The translations under genes and the position numbers were made by a program. Positions 53,652 through 62,121 of a stretch of 64,000 nucleotides of DNA are shown here, piece by piece; the first letter of the stretch is position 1, and every line of letters begins with the position of its first letter. The stretch covers positions 248,001 to 312,000 of the forward strand of contig NZ_FNKN01000001.1 in assembly GCF_900102175.1 (NCBI RefSeq), given 5' to 3'. This DNA comes from Microbacterium sp. cf332 (lineage in GTDB: Bacteria; Actinomycetota; Actinomycetes; Actinomycetales; Microbacteriaceae). The notes beneath the pieces are model-generated. The model had not been told where the DNA came from. It did not search any database and worked only from the letters and a program-made list of their open reading frames with translations.

Positions 53652-54742
53652 GATGAACGTCCTCGTTTCGGGAGTCGGTCGCGCGGCCCCGCAGGGCGCG
53701 ACGCGGTACGGCGCTCGGCGCGGTTGGCGAACTCGCTCGCCTCGTCGCGTTCCCGGCGCGCGGCGAGACGTTGCTCGTCGTACTCGCTGTACGCGTCGAC
53801 GATGCGCCCGACCAGCGTGTGCCGCACCACGTCCTCGCTGGTGAGGGTCGCGAAGTGGATGTCGTCGATCCCCTTCAGCACACGCGTGACCGTCCGGAGG
53901 CCGGAGGTGCCCTGCGGCAGGTCTACCTGCGTGATGTCACCGGTGACCACCATCCGCGTGCCGAAGCCCAGACGCGTGAGGAACATCTTCATCTGCTCGG
54001 GCGTGGTGTTCTGCGCCTCGTCGAGGACGACGAACGAGTCGTTCAGCGTGCGACCGCGCATGTACGCGAGCGGGGCGACCTCGATCGTGCCGGTCGCCAT
54101 GAGCTTCGGCACCAGCTCGGGATCGAGCATCTCGTTGAGTGCGTCGTAGAGGGGGCGCAGGTAGGGGTCGATCTTGTCGGTCAGCGTGCCCGGGAGGAAG
54201 CCGAGCCGTTCGCCCGCCTCGACGGCGGGGCGGGTGAGGATGATGCGGTTGACTTCTTTGCGCTGCAGTGCTTGCACGGCCTTCGCCATCGCGAGGTAGG
54301 TCTTGCCGGTACCGGCGGGACCGATGCCGAAGACGATCGTGTTCTCGTCGATCGCGTCCACGTAGGCCTTCTGACCGGGCGTCTTCGGCCGGATGACCTT
54401 GCCACGCGACGAGAGGATCGCCTCGCCGAGGACCTCGGAGGGGCGTGGGTCGTCGTCACCGGTCCGGCGCTGCAGGATGCGGCTCGAGGTCGCGACGTCG
54501 CTCGGGTCGAGTCCCTGGCCGGCTCGGGCCATCGCGATCAGCTCGTCGACGAGCGCGTGCGCCGCCGCGACGTCCCCGCTCGGCCCCGTGAGGGTGATCT
54601 CGTTGCCGCGCACGAGGACGTCGACGTCCGGGTGCTCGCGTTCGACGACGCGCAGCAGGCGATCCTGCGGACCGAGCAGCTGCACCATGGCGACACCGTC
54701 GGCGTAGATCGTCGCGACGGTCGGTTCGGAAGCGTCAGCCAC
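53648..54742 (-). CDS. phoH: PhoH-like ATPase
   Basis: 364 aa. Walker A GIGPAGTGKTYLAM (about 140), Walker B VVLDEAQNTTPEQ, and TGDITQVDLPQG (sensor region). An N-terminal KH-like region (about 10-80, VRGNEITLTGPSGDV) may bind RNA. The family is linked to RNA processing with YbeY. I start at the GTG at 54742, preceded by GGGAG; the frame continues 14 codons further upstream but that part covers the HIT gene end. Confidence 0.95.
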   Translation of the reverse strand: MADASEPTVATIYADGVAMVQLLGPQDRLLRVVEREHPDVDVLVRGNEITLTGPSGDVAAAHALVDELIAMARAGQGLDPSDVATSSRILQRRTGDDDPRPSEVLGEAILSSRGKVIRPKTPGQKAYVDAIDENTIVFGIGPAGTGKTYLAMAKAVQALQRKEVNRIILTRPAVEAGERLGFLPGTLTDKIDPYLRPLYDALNEMLDPELVPKLMATGTIEVAPLAYMRGRTLNDSFVVLDEAQNTTPEQMKMFLTRLGFGTRMVVTGDITQVDLPQGTSGLRTVTRVLKGIDDIHFATLTSEDVVRHTLVGRIVDAYSEYDEQRLAARRERDEASEFANRAERRTASRPAGPRDRLPKRGRSS

Positions 54743-55082
54743 CGAGGCTCCCTTCGGAGAGGCCACCGGCGAGGACGTGCGCATGGACGTGGAAGACGGT
54801 CTGTCCTGCGCCCGGGCCGGTGTTGAAGATCAGTCGGAAATCGCCGTCCGCGTGCTCGGCGGCGACGGTCTCGGCGAGTCCCACGAGCTCGGCGAGGAGC
54901 GCGGGATCTCCCGCAGCGAGCTCGACCACCGTGCGGTAGCGCTCGGTCTTGGGGATCACGAGGAGGTGGACCGGGGCTTGCGGGGCGATGTCGCGGATGG
55001 CGAACGCGTTCTCGGTCTCGGCGATGATCTCCGAGGGGATCTCACCGCGGAGGATGCGCGTGAAGACGGTCGGTTCGCTCAT
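54735..55082 (-). CDS. HIT-family nucleotide-binding protein
   Basis: 115 aa. The catalytic histidine triad is QTVFHVHAHVLAGG near the C-terminus (HxHxH). The fold begins TVFTRILRGEIPSEI, IAFADIAPQAP-like VRDIAPQAPVHLLVIPKT. HIT enzymes hydrolyse nucleotide phosphoramidates (HINT type). TAGACT lies 6 nt before the start at 55082. It overlaps phoH by 8 bp. Confidence 0.93.
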   Translation of the reverse strand: MSEPTVFTRILRGEIPSEIIAETENAFAIRDIAPQAPVHLLVIPKTERYRTVVELAAGDPALLAELVGLAETVAAEHADGDFRLIFNTGPGAGQTVFHVHAHVLAGGLSEGSLGG

Positions 55083-55088
55083 GTCCCC

Positions 55089-55094
55089 AGTCTA
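55089..55094 (-). promoter_or_regulatory. Leaderless -10 box of the HIT-phoH operon
   Basis: TAGACT on the minus strand, 6 nt before the HIT ATG at 55082. Confidence 0.5.
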
Positions 55095-55128
55095 TCGACG
55101 GGCCGCGCCATCGAGACGGGATGTCGCG

Positions 55129-55857
55129 TCACCAGCGGCCGAGCGCGACGTTGACGACGCCGAGGGCCGCGGGCCCGGCGGTGGAGGTGCGCAGGACGGT
55201 GTCACCGAGGCGCACGGTCGTGGCGCCCGCGGATCGCAGCGCGTCGAGCTCGGCCGAGGAGATCCCGCCCTCCGGTCCGACCACCAGTGCCACGTCGCCG
55301 TCGCCGAGGTCGGTCGTGCTCAGGCGCGCCGTCGCCGTCGGCTCGAGGACGAGGACACGCTCCGCGGCGCACCTCGCCACGAGATCGGCGGTCGAGACGG
55401 GCGCGTCGACCCCCGGCACCCATGCGCGGTGGGCCTGCTTGGCCGCCTCGCGTGCGATGGTCGCCCACCGCTGCACCCCCCGATCGAGCTTGGGCCCGCT
55501 CCAGCGCGAGACACTTCGCTCGGCCTGCCACGGCACGATCCGATCGACGCCGAGCTCCGTACAGGCCTGCACGGCGAGCTCGTCGCGATCCCCCTTGGCG
55601 AGTGCCTGGATCAGCGTGACCCGCCGTGCGGGCGCGGGCTCGTGACGGCGGGAGAGGACGTCGATGCGAACGAGCTTCGGGTCGGCAGCGGCTACCGTCC
55701 CCTCCAGCCAGACCCCCGCGCCGTCGCCGACGGTCACCGTCTCGCCGGCGCGGACGCGTCGCACGCCGGCGGCGTGGTGGGCTTCCGCGCCCGTGAGTTC
55801 GACGACACCGCCCGGGCGCGCGTCGAGGGCATCATTGACGAGGAAGTGCAGCGCCAC
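55129..55857 (-). CDS. rsmE: 16S rRNA (uracil-1498-N3)-methyltransferase RsmE
   Basis: 242 aa. An N-terminal PUA-like part (about 1-70, LTGAEAHHAAGVRRVRAGE) is followed by the SPOUT core: IQALAKGDRDELAVQACTELG, VVGPEGGISSAELDAL and RLGDTVLRTSTAGPAAL. It methylates U1498 of 16S rRNA. The GTG at 55857 lies 4 bp after the dnaJ stop. It sits in the conserved order dnaJ-rsmE-HIT-phoH. Confidence 0.95.
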   Translation of the reverse strand: MALHFLVNDALDARPGGVVELTGAEAHHAAGVRRVRAGETVTVGDGAGVWLEGTVAAADPKLVRIDVLSRRHEPAPARRVTLIQALAKGDRDELAVQACTELGVDRIVPWQAERSVSRWSGPKLDRGVQRWATIAREAAKQAHRAWVPGVDAPVSTADLVARCAAERVLVLEPTATARLSTTDLGDGDVALVVGPEGGISSAELDALRSAGATTVRLGDTVLRTSTAGPAALGVVNVALGRW

Positions 55858-55861
55858 GCGC

Positions 55862-56980
55862 TCAGCTGTTCCGGAACCGGTCGCGAAGCTTCGCGAACAT
55901 GCCCTGGTGGAACTCCGCGAGGCGCGGCCCCGGCGCCTTCGTGCGCTTCTTCAGTTCTTCGATCAGCGCGCGCTCCTTGGCGTCGAGGCGCGTCGGAGTG
56001 ACCACGTGAACCCCGACACGCAGGTCGCCCCGGGTCGAGCCGCGGAGGGGGGTGATGCCCCGCCCCTTGATCGTGAGCACGTCGCCGGACTGCACGCCCG
56101 GTCGCAGCTCGAGGTCGACCGGGCCGTCGAGCGACTCGATCGTCGTCGTCGCGCCGAGCACGGCGTCGGGCATCGAGACTTCGAGGGTGGCCAGCAGGTC
56201 GTCCCCCTCGCGGCTGAAGACGTCATGCGTATCGACGGTGACCTCGAGGTACAGGTCGCCGTTCGGTCCGCCGGCGGGGCCGACCTCGCCGGAGCCCGGC
56301 AACTGCAGGCGGAGGCCGGTCTCGACGCCCGCGGGGATGTCGAGCGACACCGTGCGGCGGGCGCGGACACGTCCCTGACCCTGGCACGTGGTGCAGGGAT
56401 ACGGGATCGTGGTGCCGTACCCCTGGCAGACGTTGCAGGGCTGCGAGGTGACGACGTTGCCCAGAAGGCTGCGCACCGTACGCTGCACGTTGCCGGCGCC
56501 GTGGCAGACGTCGCAGGTCACCGGCTGCGTACCGGGCTGACAGCAGGAGCCCTGACAGGTGTCGCACAGGACAGCGGTGTCCACCTCGATGTCGCGATGG
56601 ACGCCGAACACGACGTCTCCCAGCTCGAGCGTGACGCGCACGAGAGCGTCCTGCCCGCGCTCGCGCCGTGAGCGCGGTCGCCCCGCGCGTCCCCCGCTGC
56701 CCCCGCCGCCGAAGAAGGTCTCGAAGATGTCGCTGAACCCGCCGAAGCCGGCGGCGCCCCCGAACCCGCCCGCCGAGTCGCCGCCCATGTCGTAGCGCTG
56801 CCGCTGCTCGGGATCGCTCAGGACGTCGTAGGCGTGGGTCACGAGCTTGAACTGCTCGGACGCGTCCTCGCCCGGATTCACGTCGGGATGCAGCTGGCGC
56901 GCCAGACGTCGATAGGCCTTCTTGATCTCATCGGGCGACGCGTCGCGCGCGACACCCAGGACCTCGTAGTGGTCAGCCAC
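55862..56980 (-). CDS. dnaJ: Chaperone protein DnaJ
   Basis: 372 aa. The J domain (about 1-70) has the HPDVNPG motif, the Gly/Phe-rich linker follows ([17 protein letters not shown]), and the cysteine-rich zinc domain has four repeats: [24 protein letters not shown] and CTTCQGQG. The first differs from the CxxCxGxG pattern by a C for the last G, common in this family. The C-terminal peptide-binding domain is complete. It is downstream of hrcA on the same strand. Confidence 0.96.
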   Translation of the reverse strand: MADHYEVLGVARDASPDEIKKAYRRLARQLHPDVNPGEDASEQFKLVTHAYDVLSDPEQRQRYDMGGDSAGGFGGAAGFGGFSDIFETFFGGGGSGGRAGRPRSRRERGQDALVRVTLELGDVVFGVHRDIEVDTAVLCDTCQGSCCQPGTQPVTCDVCHGAGNVQRTVRSLLGNVVTSQPCNVCQGYGTTIPYPCTTCQGQGRVRARRTVSLDIPAGVETGLRLQLPGSGEVGPAGGPNGDLYLEVTVDTHDVFSREGDDLLATLEVSMPDAVLGATTTIESLDGPVDLELRPGVQSGDVLTIKGRGITPLRGSTRGDLRVGVHVVTPTRLDAKERALIEELKKRTKAPGPRLAEFHQGMFAKLRDRFRNS

Positions 56981-57019
56981 GGATCGCCTTTCCGCCCGTA
57001 CGGGCGTGTTTCGGAACGG

Positions 57020-58057
57020 TCAGCGCGAGCTCTCGTCTTCTTCGAGCAGTCGGCTGAGATAGTGCGCGACGGCACGGACCGTCGCGAGGTTGGTCGGGTA
57101 GTCCATACGCGTCGGGCCCATGAGGCCGATCCGCGCCTGCGAGCCCGGCACGTCGTAGTCGCTCGTCACGACGGACGCCTCGGAGAGGCCGTAGGCCTCG
57201 TTCTCACGCCCGATTCGCGCCGCGACGCCGCGATCGTCGGCGACCATCTCGCCCATGAGGCGGAGCAGGGTGACCTGCTCCTCGATGGCCTCGAGGAGGG
57301 GGTAGATGCTGCCGCGGAAGTCCGCCTCGCGTCGCGCGAGAGTCGCCGTGCCCGCCATGACGAGCCGGTCCTGCCGGAACGTCTCGAGCTCCTCGACGAG
57401 GATGTGTGCGATCTCGCGGACCGCCTCGCCGAGGGTGTCGCCCGCCGACTGCCCGTCGGCGAGGGAGGAGACCGCGCTGACGGCATCCCGCACGGAGCTC
57501 CCGGTGATCGCAGCCCGGAGTGTCGCCTTCGCGACGGCGAACTGGGCCTCGTCGAGCACGGTGCGCACGACGCCGACGCGCTGCGACACGCGACCGGTGT
57601 CGGTCACGACGATCACGACGAGACGGCCGCCGCCCAGGTCGACCAGCTCGAGGTGCGAGACCTGCGCACGAGAGAACGACGGGTACTGCACCATCGCCAC
57701 CTGGCCGGTGAGCTGCGTCAGCGCCCGGACGGTGCGGACCAGCAGGTCGTCGAGATCGGCAGGCCCGTCGAGGAACGTGGTGATCGCGGATCGCTGCGCC
57801 GTGCTGAGCGGGCGGAGACCCGCGAGGTGGTCGACGAAGACCCGGTATCCCTTGTCCGTGGGTATCCGACCCGACGAGGTATGGGGTGCGGCGATCAGCT
57901 CCTCGTCCTCGAGCAGCGCCATGTCGTTGCGGATGGTCGCAGCCGAGACGCCGAAGGCGTGGCGCTCGACGATCGACTTGCTGCCGACGGGCTCGCGGGT
58001 GTCGACGTAGTCCTGCACGATCGCCCGGAGCACCTGCAGTCCTCGTTCCGAGACCAT
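57020..58057 (-). CDS. hrcA: Heat-shock repressor HrcA
   Basis: 345 aa. The N-terminal wHTH is VLRAIVQDYVDTREPVGSKS, then ATIRNDMALLEDEELI with HTSSGRIPTDKGYR. A GAF-like middle and dimerisation domain follow. It binds CIRCE. I start at the ATG at 58057, matching the conserved MVSERGL start; a GTG at 58066 adds 3 residues. CIRCE lies upstream at 58074-58100, so it regulates its own operon with dnaJ. Confidence 0.96.
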   Translation of the reverse strand: MVSERGLQVLRAIVQDYVDTREPVGSKSIVERHAFGVSAATIRNDMALLEDEELIAAPHTSSGRIPTDKGYRVFVDHLAGLRPLSTAQRSAITTFLDGPADLDDLLVRTVRALTQLTGQVAMVQYPSFSRAQVSHLELVDLGGGRLVVIVVTDTGRVSQRVGVVRTVLDEAQFAVAKATLRAAITGSSVRDAVSAVSSLADGQSAGDTLGEAVREIAHILVEELETFRQDRLVMAGTATLARREADFRGSIYPLLEAIEEQVTLLRLMGEMVADDRGVAARIGRENEAYGLSEASVVTSDYDVPGSQARIGLMGPTRMDYPTNLATVRAVAHYLSRLLEEDESSR

Positions 58058-58073
58058 GTCCGTCACCCCCTGC

Positions 58074-58100
58074 CTGGCACTCGATGTCTGTGAGTGCCAA
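58074..58100 (-). promoter_or_regulatory. CIRCE operator of hrcA
   Basis: On the minus strand TTGGCACTC, N9, then GAGTGCCAG, compared with the consensus TTAGCACTC-N9-GAGTGCTAA. It is next to a TAGAAT -10 hexamer (58100-58105) and upstream of hrcA, the expected place. Confidence 0.9.
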
Positions 58101-58136
58101 TTCTATCGCGTGGACGGCGACGATCGTCCACTGCGA

Positions 58137-59354
58137 TCACTCGGTGAGAGCCCGCACCACCGCATCCGCCATGAGGCGTCCGCGCCGGGTGAGGACGACA
58201 CGGCGCCGGACGGCGTCGGCACCCTCGATGAGACCGTCCGCGATGAGCGACGCGACCGCGCGACGTCCGCCCTCGTCGAGGTCGTCGATCGCGAGACCCT
58301 CGGCGATCCGCGAGCGCAGGAGCACGGATTCGAGGCGCTGCGCCTCGGCGTCCGGACGCTCCCGGCCTGCCGCGGGCGATGCGCCGGACGCGAGACGCTG
58401 CGCGTAGGCCGCCGGGTGCTTGACGTTCCACCAGCGCAGACCGCCGATGTGGCTGTGCGCGCCCGGTCCGTAGCCCCACCAGTCGGTGCCGCGCCAGTAC
58501 GCCAGGTTGTGCTGCGACCGCTGATCGGCGGAGCGCGCCCAGTTGGAGACCTCGTACCAGGCGAACCCGGCGGCGGCGAGCATGTCGTCGGCGAGCTCGT
58601 ACATGTCGGCCTGCAGATCGTCGTCGGGCGCCGGCACCTCGCCGCGGCGGATCTGCCGCTCGAGCCGCGTCCCCTCCTCGATGATGAGCGCGTAAGCCGA
58701 CACGTGGTCGGACTCGAGCGCGACCGCGGTCTCGACCGAGCGGCGCCAATCGTCGAGGCTCTCCCCCGGCGCCCCGTAGATCAGGTCCACCGACACGTCG
58801 AGCCCCGCGCTGCGCGCGGCCGCGACCGCCGTCGCGACGTTCTCGGGGTCGTGCGTCCGGTCGAGCGCTGCGAGGACGTGCGGGACCGCGGACTGCATCC
58901 CGATCGACAGTCGCGTGACGCCCGCGGCGGCCAGCTCGTCGGCGACGCGCTGCGTCATCGTGTCGGGGTTGGCCTCGACGGTGACCTCCGCCCCGCTCGC
59001 GATGCCGAAGGTACGCCGCACCCCGTCGAGCATGCGGGCCAGATCACCCGCGGGAAGCAGCGTGGGCGTGCCCCCGCCGAAGAAGACGGTCTGTGCGGGC
59101 CGCCGCGGCCCACGCTCATCGAGGACCGTCGCCGACAGGGCGATCTCGCGCAGAACCTCGTCGGCATAGGCGTCCTGACGCGCGCCGCGCAGCTCGGTGG
59201 CCGTGTACGTGTTGAAGTCGCAGTACCCGCAGCGCACCCGGCAGAAGGGCACGTGCAGGTAGACGCCGAAAGCGACGTCGGGGGCGACGACGAGATCCTC
59301 GGGCAGGGTGCCGGCGACCGGGACCGGATCGCCGAGGGGCAGTGCCGCACCCAT
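58137..59354 (-). CDS. hemW: Radical SAM heme chaperone HemW
   Basis: 405 aa. The radical SAM motif is VPFCRVRCGYCDF (CxxxCxxC), and FFGGGTPTLL follows. The HemN C-terminal domain (about 300-390) ends the protein. It lacks the CxxxCxxCxC of true HemN, which supports a heme-carrier role. The ATG at 59354 overlaps the DUF1990 stop by 1 bp (TGATG). Confidence 0.95.
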   Translation of the reverse strand: MGAALPLGDPVPVAGTLPEDLVVAPDVAFGVYLHVPFCRVRCGYCDFNTYTATELRGARQDAYADEVLREIALSATVLDERGPRRPAQTVFFGGGTPTLLPAGDLARMLDGVRRTFGIASGAEVTVEANPDTMTQRVADELAAAGVTRLSIGMQSAVPHVLAALDRTHDPENVATAVAAARSAGLDVSVDLIYGAPGESLDDWRRSVETAVALESDHVSAYALIIEEGTRLERQIRRGEVPAPDDDLQADMYELADDMLAAAGFAWYEVSNWARSADQRSQHNLAYWRGTDWWGYGPGAHSHIGGLRWWNVKHPAAYAQRLASGASPAAGRERPDAEAQRLESVLLRSRIAEGLAIDDLDEGGRRAVASLIADGLIEGADAVRRRVVLTRRGRLMADAVVRALTE

Positions 59355-60013
59355 CAGGCCCCGGGAGTCGCGTACAGCGGCGAGATGGCTCGGAGGTAGC
59401 CCTGGAAGAGCAGCCGACGGCGGCGGCGGACCAGGCCCGCCAGCATCCGGTAGGCGAACGCGGTCGGACGGTCGAACGCCCGGACCACGAACCAGACCTC
59501 GTCGTTGTCGCGCCACTCGAGCAGGAACGACTCCTCGCCGCTGACGACCGAGCCGCCGACCGTACCGAGGGCGAACGCAACGCGGCGCGGCTCTTCGTCG
59601 ACGAAGATGACACGCAGCTCGGCATCGGCGCTCTGCCCCGAGACGCGGCCGTGCACCTGCAGCGTCGTGCCCGCACCCACGTACGGGGTGCCGTCGGCCG
59701 CGAAGCGCTGCTCGTGATCCATGCTGCTCGGGGCGACCGCGTTGCCCTCGTCGTCGAAGGCGACGCCCGTGTACATCGGCCCCGACGCTGGCCGGACGTC
59801 GGCGACGCGCAGGCCTGCGCCACGCAGCGCGGACCACGACATCAGCAGGTCCGCCGCCGTCTCGAACCGCGCCTGGCCGCTGCCGATGCGCCAGGAGTCC
59901 TCGGCGGGGATGCTGCGCTCGGGCGGATAGGCCATGAGATCGTGCGCACGGGTCGCGCCGACCGCCGCGTAGTCGACGGTCTCGTCTCGGAAGGTCCCGC
60001 GTCGGTGATGCAT
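59354..60013 (-). CDS. DUF1990 family protein
   Basis: 219 aa of unknown function. Conserved blocks are TVDYAAVGATRAHDLMAYPP and FEYRVL-like FAYRMLAGLVRRRRRLLFQGYLRAI near the C-terminus. No signal peptide. DUF1990 proteins are related to the SRPBCC-like fold by sequence length but I cannot assign a role. The ATG at 60013 has GGAG upstream. It lies between lepA and hemW. Confidence 0.85.
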   Translation of the reverse strand: MHHRRGTFRDETVDYAAVGATRAHDLMAYPPERSIPAEDSWRIGSGQARFETAADLLMSWSALRGAGLRVADVRPASGPMYTGVAFDDEGNAVAPSSMDHEQRFAADGTPYVGAGTTLQVHGRVSGQSADAELRVIFVDEEPRRVAFALGTVGGSVVSGEESFLLEWRDNDEVWFVVRAFDRPTAFAYRMLAGLVRRRRRLLFQGYLRAISPLYATPGA

Positions 60014-60039
60014 GGGTCTCCTCGTCGCTCCGGGAAGTG

Positions 60040-61890
60040 CTACTTCTTGTCCTTGCCCTCGACATCGCCGGAGAGAGCGGCGATGAAGGCCTCCTGTGGC
60101 ACCTCGACACGTCCCACCATCTTCATGCGCTTCTTGCCCTCTTTCTGCTTCTCGAGGAGCTTGCGCTTGCGCGTGATGTCGCCGCCGTAGCACTTGGCCA
60201 GGACGTCCTTGCGGATCGCGCGGATGTTCTCTCGGGCGATGATGCGTGCGCCGATCGCGGCCTGGATCGGGACCTCGAACTGCTGGCGCGGGATGAGCTT
60301 GCGCAGCCGCTCGGTCATCATCGTGCCGTACGCGTAGGCCTTCTCTCGATGGACGATCGAGCTGAACGCATCGACCTTCTCGCCCTGCAGCAGGATGTCG
60401 ACCTTCACCAGATCGGCGGTCTGCGATCCGGCGGGCTCGTAGTCGAGGCTCGCGTAGCCCTGCGTCCGCGACTTCAAGTGGTCGAAGAAGTCGAAGACGA
60501 TCTCGCCGAGCGGCATGTTGTAGCGCAGCTCGACGCGGTCCTCGCTCAGGTAGTCCATGCCGAGCAGGGTGCCGCGGCGCGACTGGCAGAGCTCCATGAC
60601 CGTGCCGACGTAGTCCTTGGGCGCGAGGATGCCGACCTTCACGACCGGCTCCGAGACCTCCGCCACCCGGCCGTCGGGGTACTCGCTGGGGTTCGTCACC
60701 ACGACGGTCTCGCCGGTGTCGGTCGCGACCTCGTACGTCACCGACGGTGCGGTGGTGATGAGGTCGAGCCCGAACTCGCGCGAGAGGCGCTCGGTGATGA
60801 TCTCGAGGTGCAGGAGGCCCAGGAAGCCGCAGCGGAACCCGAATCCGAGCGCGACGGAGGTCTCAGGCTCGTACTGCAGCGACGCGTCGGACAGCTTCAG
60901 CTTGTCGAGTGCCTCGCGCAGGTCGCCGTAGTCGCTGCCGTCGATCGGATAGATGCCCGAGAACACCATCGGCTTCGGATCGGTGTAGCCCGGCAGGGCT
61001 TCGGTCGCCGGCTTGCGGTGGTTGGTGATGGTGTCGCCGACCTTCGACTGGCGGACGTCCTTCACCCCCGTGATGAGATAACCGACCTCGCCGACACCGA
61101 GCCCTCGCGTCGGGATCGGCTCCGGGCTCGACACGCCGATCTCGAGCAGCTCGTGCGTCGCACGGGTCGACATCATCTGGATGCGCTCGCGGGGCTCGAG
61201 CTTGCCGTCGATCATGCGGACGTACGTGACGACGCCGCGGTAGGCGTCGTAGACGGAGTCGAAGATCATGGCGCGAGCCGGGGCGACCGGGTCGCCGACG
61301 GGCGCGGGGATGCGGTCCACGATGCGGTCGAGAAGCTCCTCGACGCCCATCCCCGTCTTGCCGCTCACGCGCAGCACGTCCTCCGGGTCGCCGCCGATGA
61401 GGTTCGCGAGCTCGGCCGCGTACTTCTCAGGGTCGGCCGCGGGCAGGTCGATCTTGTTGAGCACCGGGATGATCTGCAGGTCGTTCTCGAGCGCGAGATA
61501 CAGGTTCGCGAGCGTCTGGGCCTCGATGCCCTGTGCGGCGTCGACGAGCAGGATCGCCCCTTCGCACGCGGCCAGGGATCGGCTGACCTCGTAGGTGAAG
61601 TCGACGTGTCCGGGCGTGTCGATCATGTTGAGCGCGAACGTGCCGGCGTCCTTCGCCCACGGCATGCGGACGGCCTGGCTCTTGATCGTGATGCCGCGCT
61701 CGCGCTCGATGTCCATTCGGTCGAGGTACTGGGCGCGCATGTCGCGGTCGGCGACGACGCCGGTGATCTGCAGCATGCGGTCGGCCAGGGTCGATTTGCC
61801 GTGGTCGATGTGGGCGATGATGCAGAAGTTGCGGATGAGCTCGGGCGGCGTGGCGGCGGGCGCGAGCGGCTGGAGTGCGCGCGGAGACAT
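60040..61890 (-). CDS. lepA: Elongation factor 4 (LepA)
   Basis: 616 aa, full length. The GTPase domain has [10 protein letters not shown] (G1), VDTPG-like [10 protein letters not shown] (G3) and NKIDLP (G4). EF-G-like domains II, III and V follow, and the C-terminal LepA domain ends in the Lys-rich tail [20 protein letters not shown]. It back-translocates ribosomes. TAGACT lies 9 nt before the ATG, near leaderless. It is the first gene of a long minus-strand block. Confidence 0.97.
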   Translation of the reverse strand: MSPRALQPLAPAATPPELIRNFCIIAHIDHGKSTLADRMLQITGVVADRDMRAQYLDRMDIERERGITIKSQAVRMPWAKDAGTFALNMIDTPGHVDFTYEVSRSLAACEGAILLVDAAQGIEAQTLANLYLALENDLQIIPVLNKIDLPAADPEKYAAELANLIGGDPEDVLRVSGKTGMGVEELLDRIVDRIPAPVGDPVAPARAMIFDSVYDAYRGVVTYVRMIDGKLEPRERIQMMSTRATHELLEIGVSSPEPIPTRGLGVGEVGYLITGVKDVRQSKVGDTITNHRKPATEALPGYTDPKPMVFSGIYPIDGSDYGDLREALDKLKLSDASLQYEPETSVALGFGFRCGFLGLLHLEIITERLSREFGLDLITTAPSVTYEVATDTGETVVVTNPSEYPDGRVAEVSEPVVKVGILAPKDYVGTVMELCQSRRGTLLGMDYLSEDRVELRYNMPLGEIVFDFFDHLKSRTQGYASLDYEPAGSQTADLVKVDILLQGEKVDAFSSIVHREKAYAYGTMMTERLRKLIPRQQFEVPIQAAIGARIIARENIRAIRKDVLAKCYGGDITRKRKLLEKQKEGKKRMKMVGRVEVPQEAFIAALSGDVEGKDKK

Positions 61891-61899
61891 GTCCCGGGA

Positions 61900-61905
61900 A
61901 GTCTA
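61900..61905 (-). promoter_or_regulatory. Probable -10 box of lepA
   Basis: TAGACT on the minus strand, 9 nt before the lepA ATG, so the leader would be only about 2 nt. Confidence 0.4.
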
Positions 61906-62121
61906 CCCGGGCCGCGAAGACACGACCGCCGGAAGCGGCTCGGCGCGACCCGCGCGCGCGACAATAGGCGGTCGCACCGCAGACACGCCAGCTGGAGCAC
62001 GCGTGATAAACAATTAACCGTTTCGCCACTTGCTCAACACATCGATCGCGTCGAATGCTCAATGCGGCGGTCGGTCATCGCGCGAAATCCCCCCGCGCCC
62101 GGTCCGCCCCGGGAGAGCACC

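Noticed and set aside
62001..62040. AT-rich segment before the secreted nuclease, considered as a promoter or Pho box
   Set aside because: No -35/-10 pair with good spacing and no PhoP-type repeat could be read with confidence.
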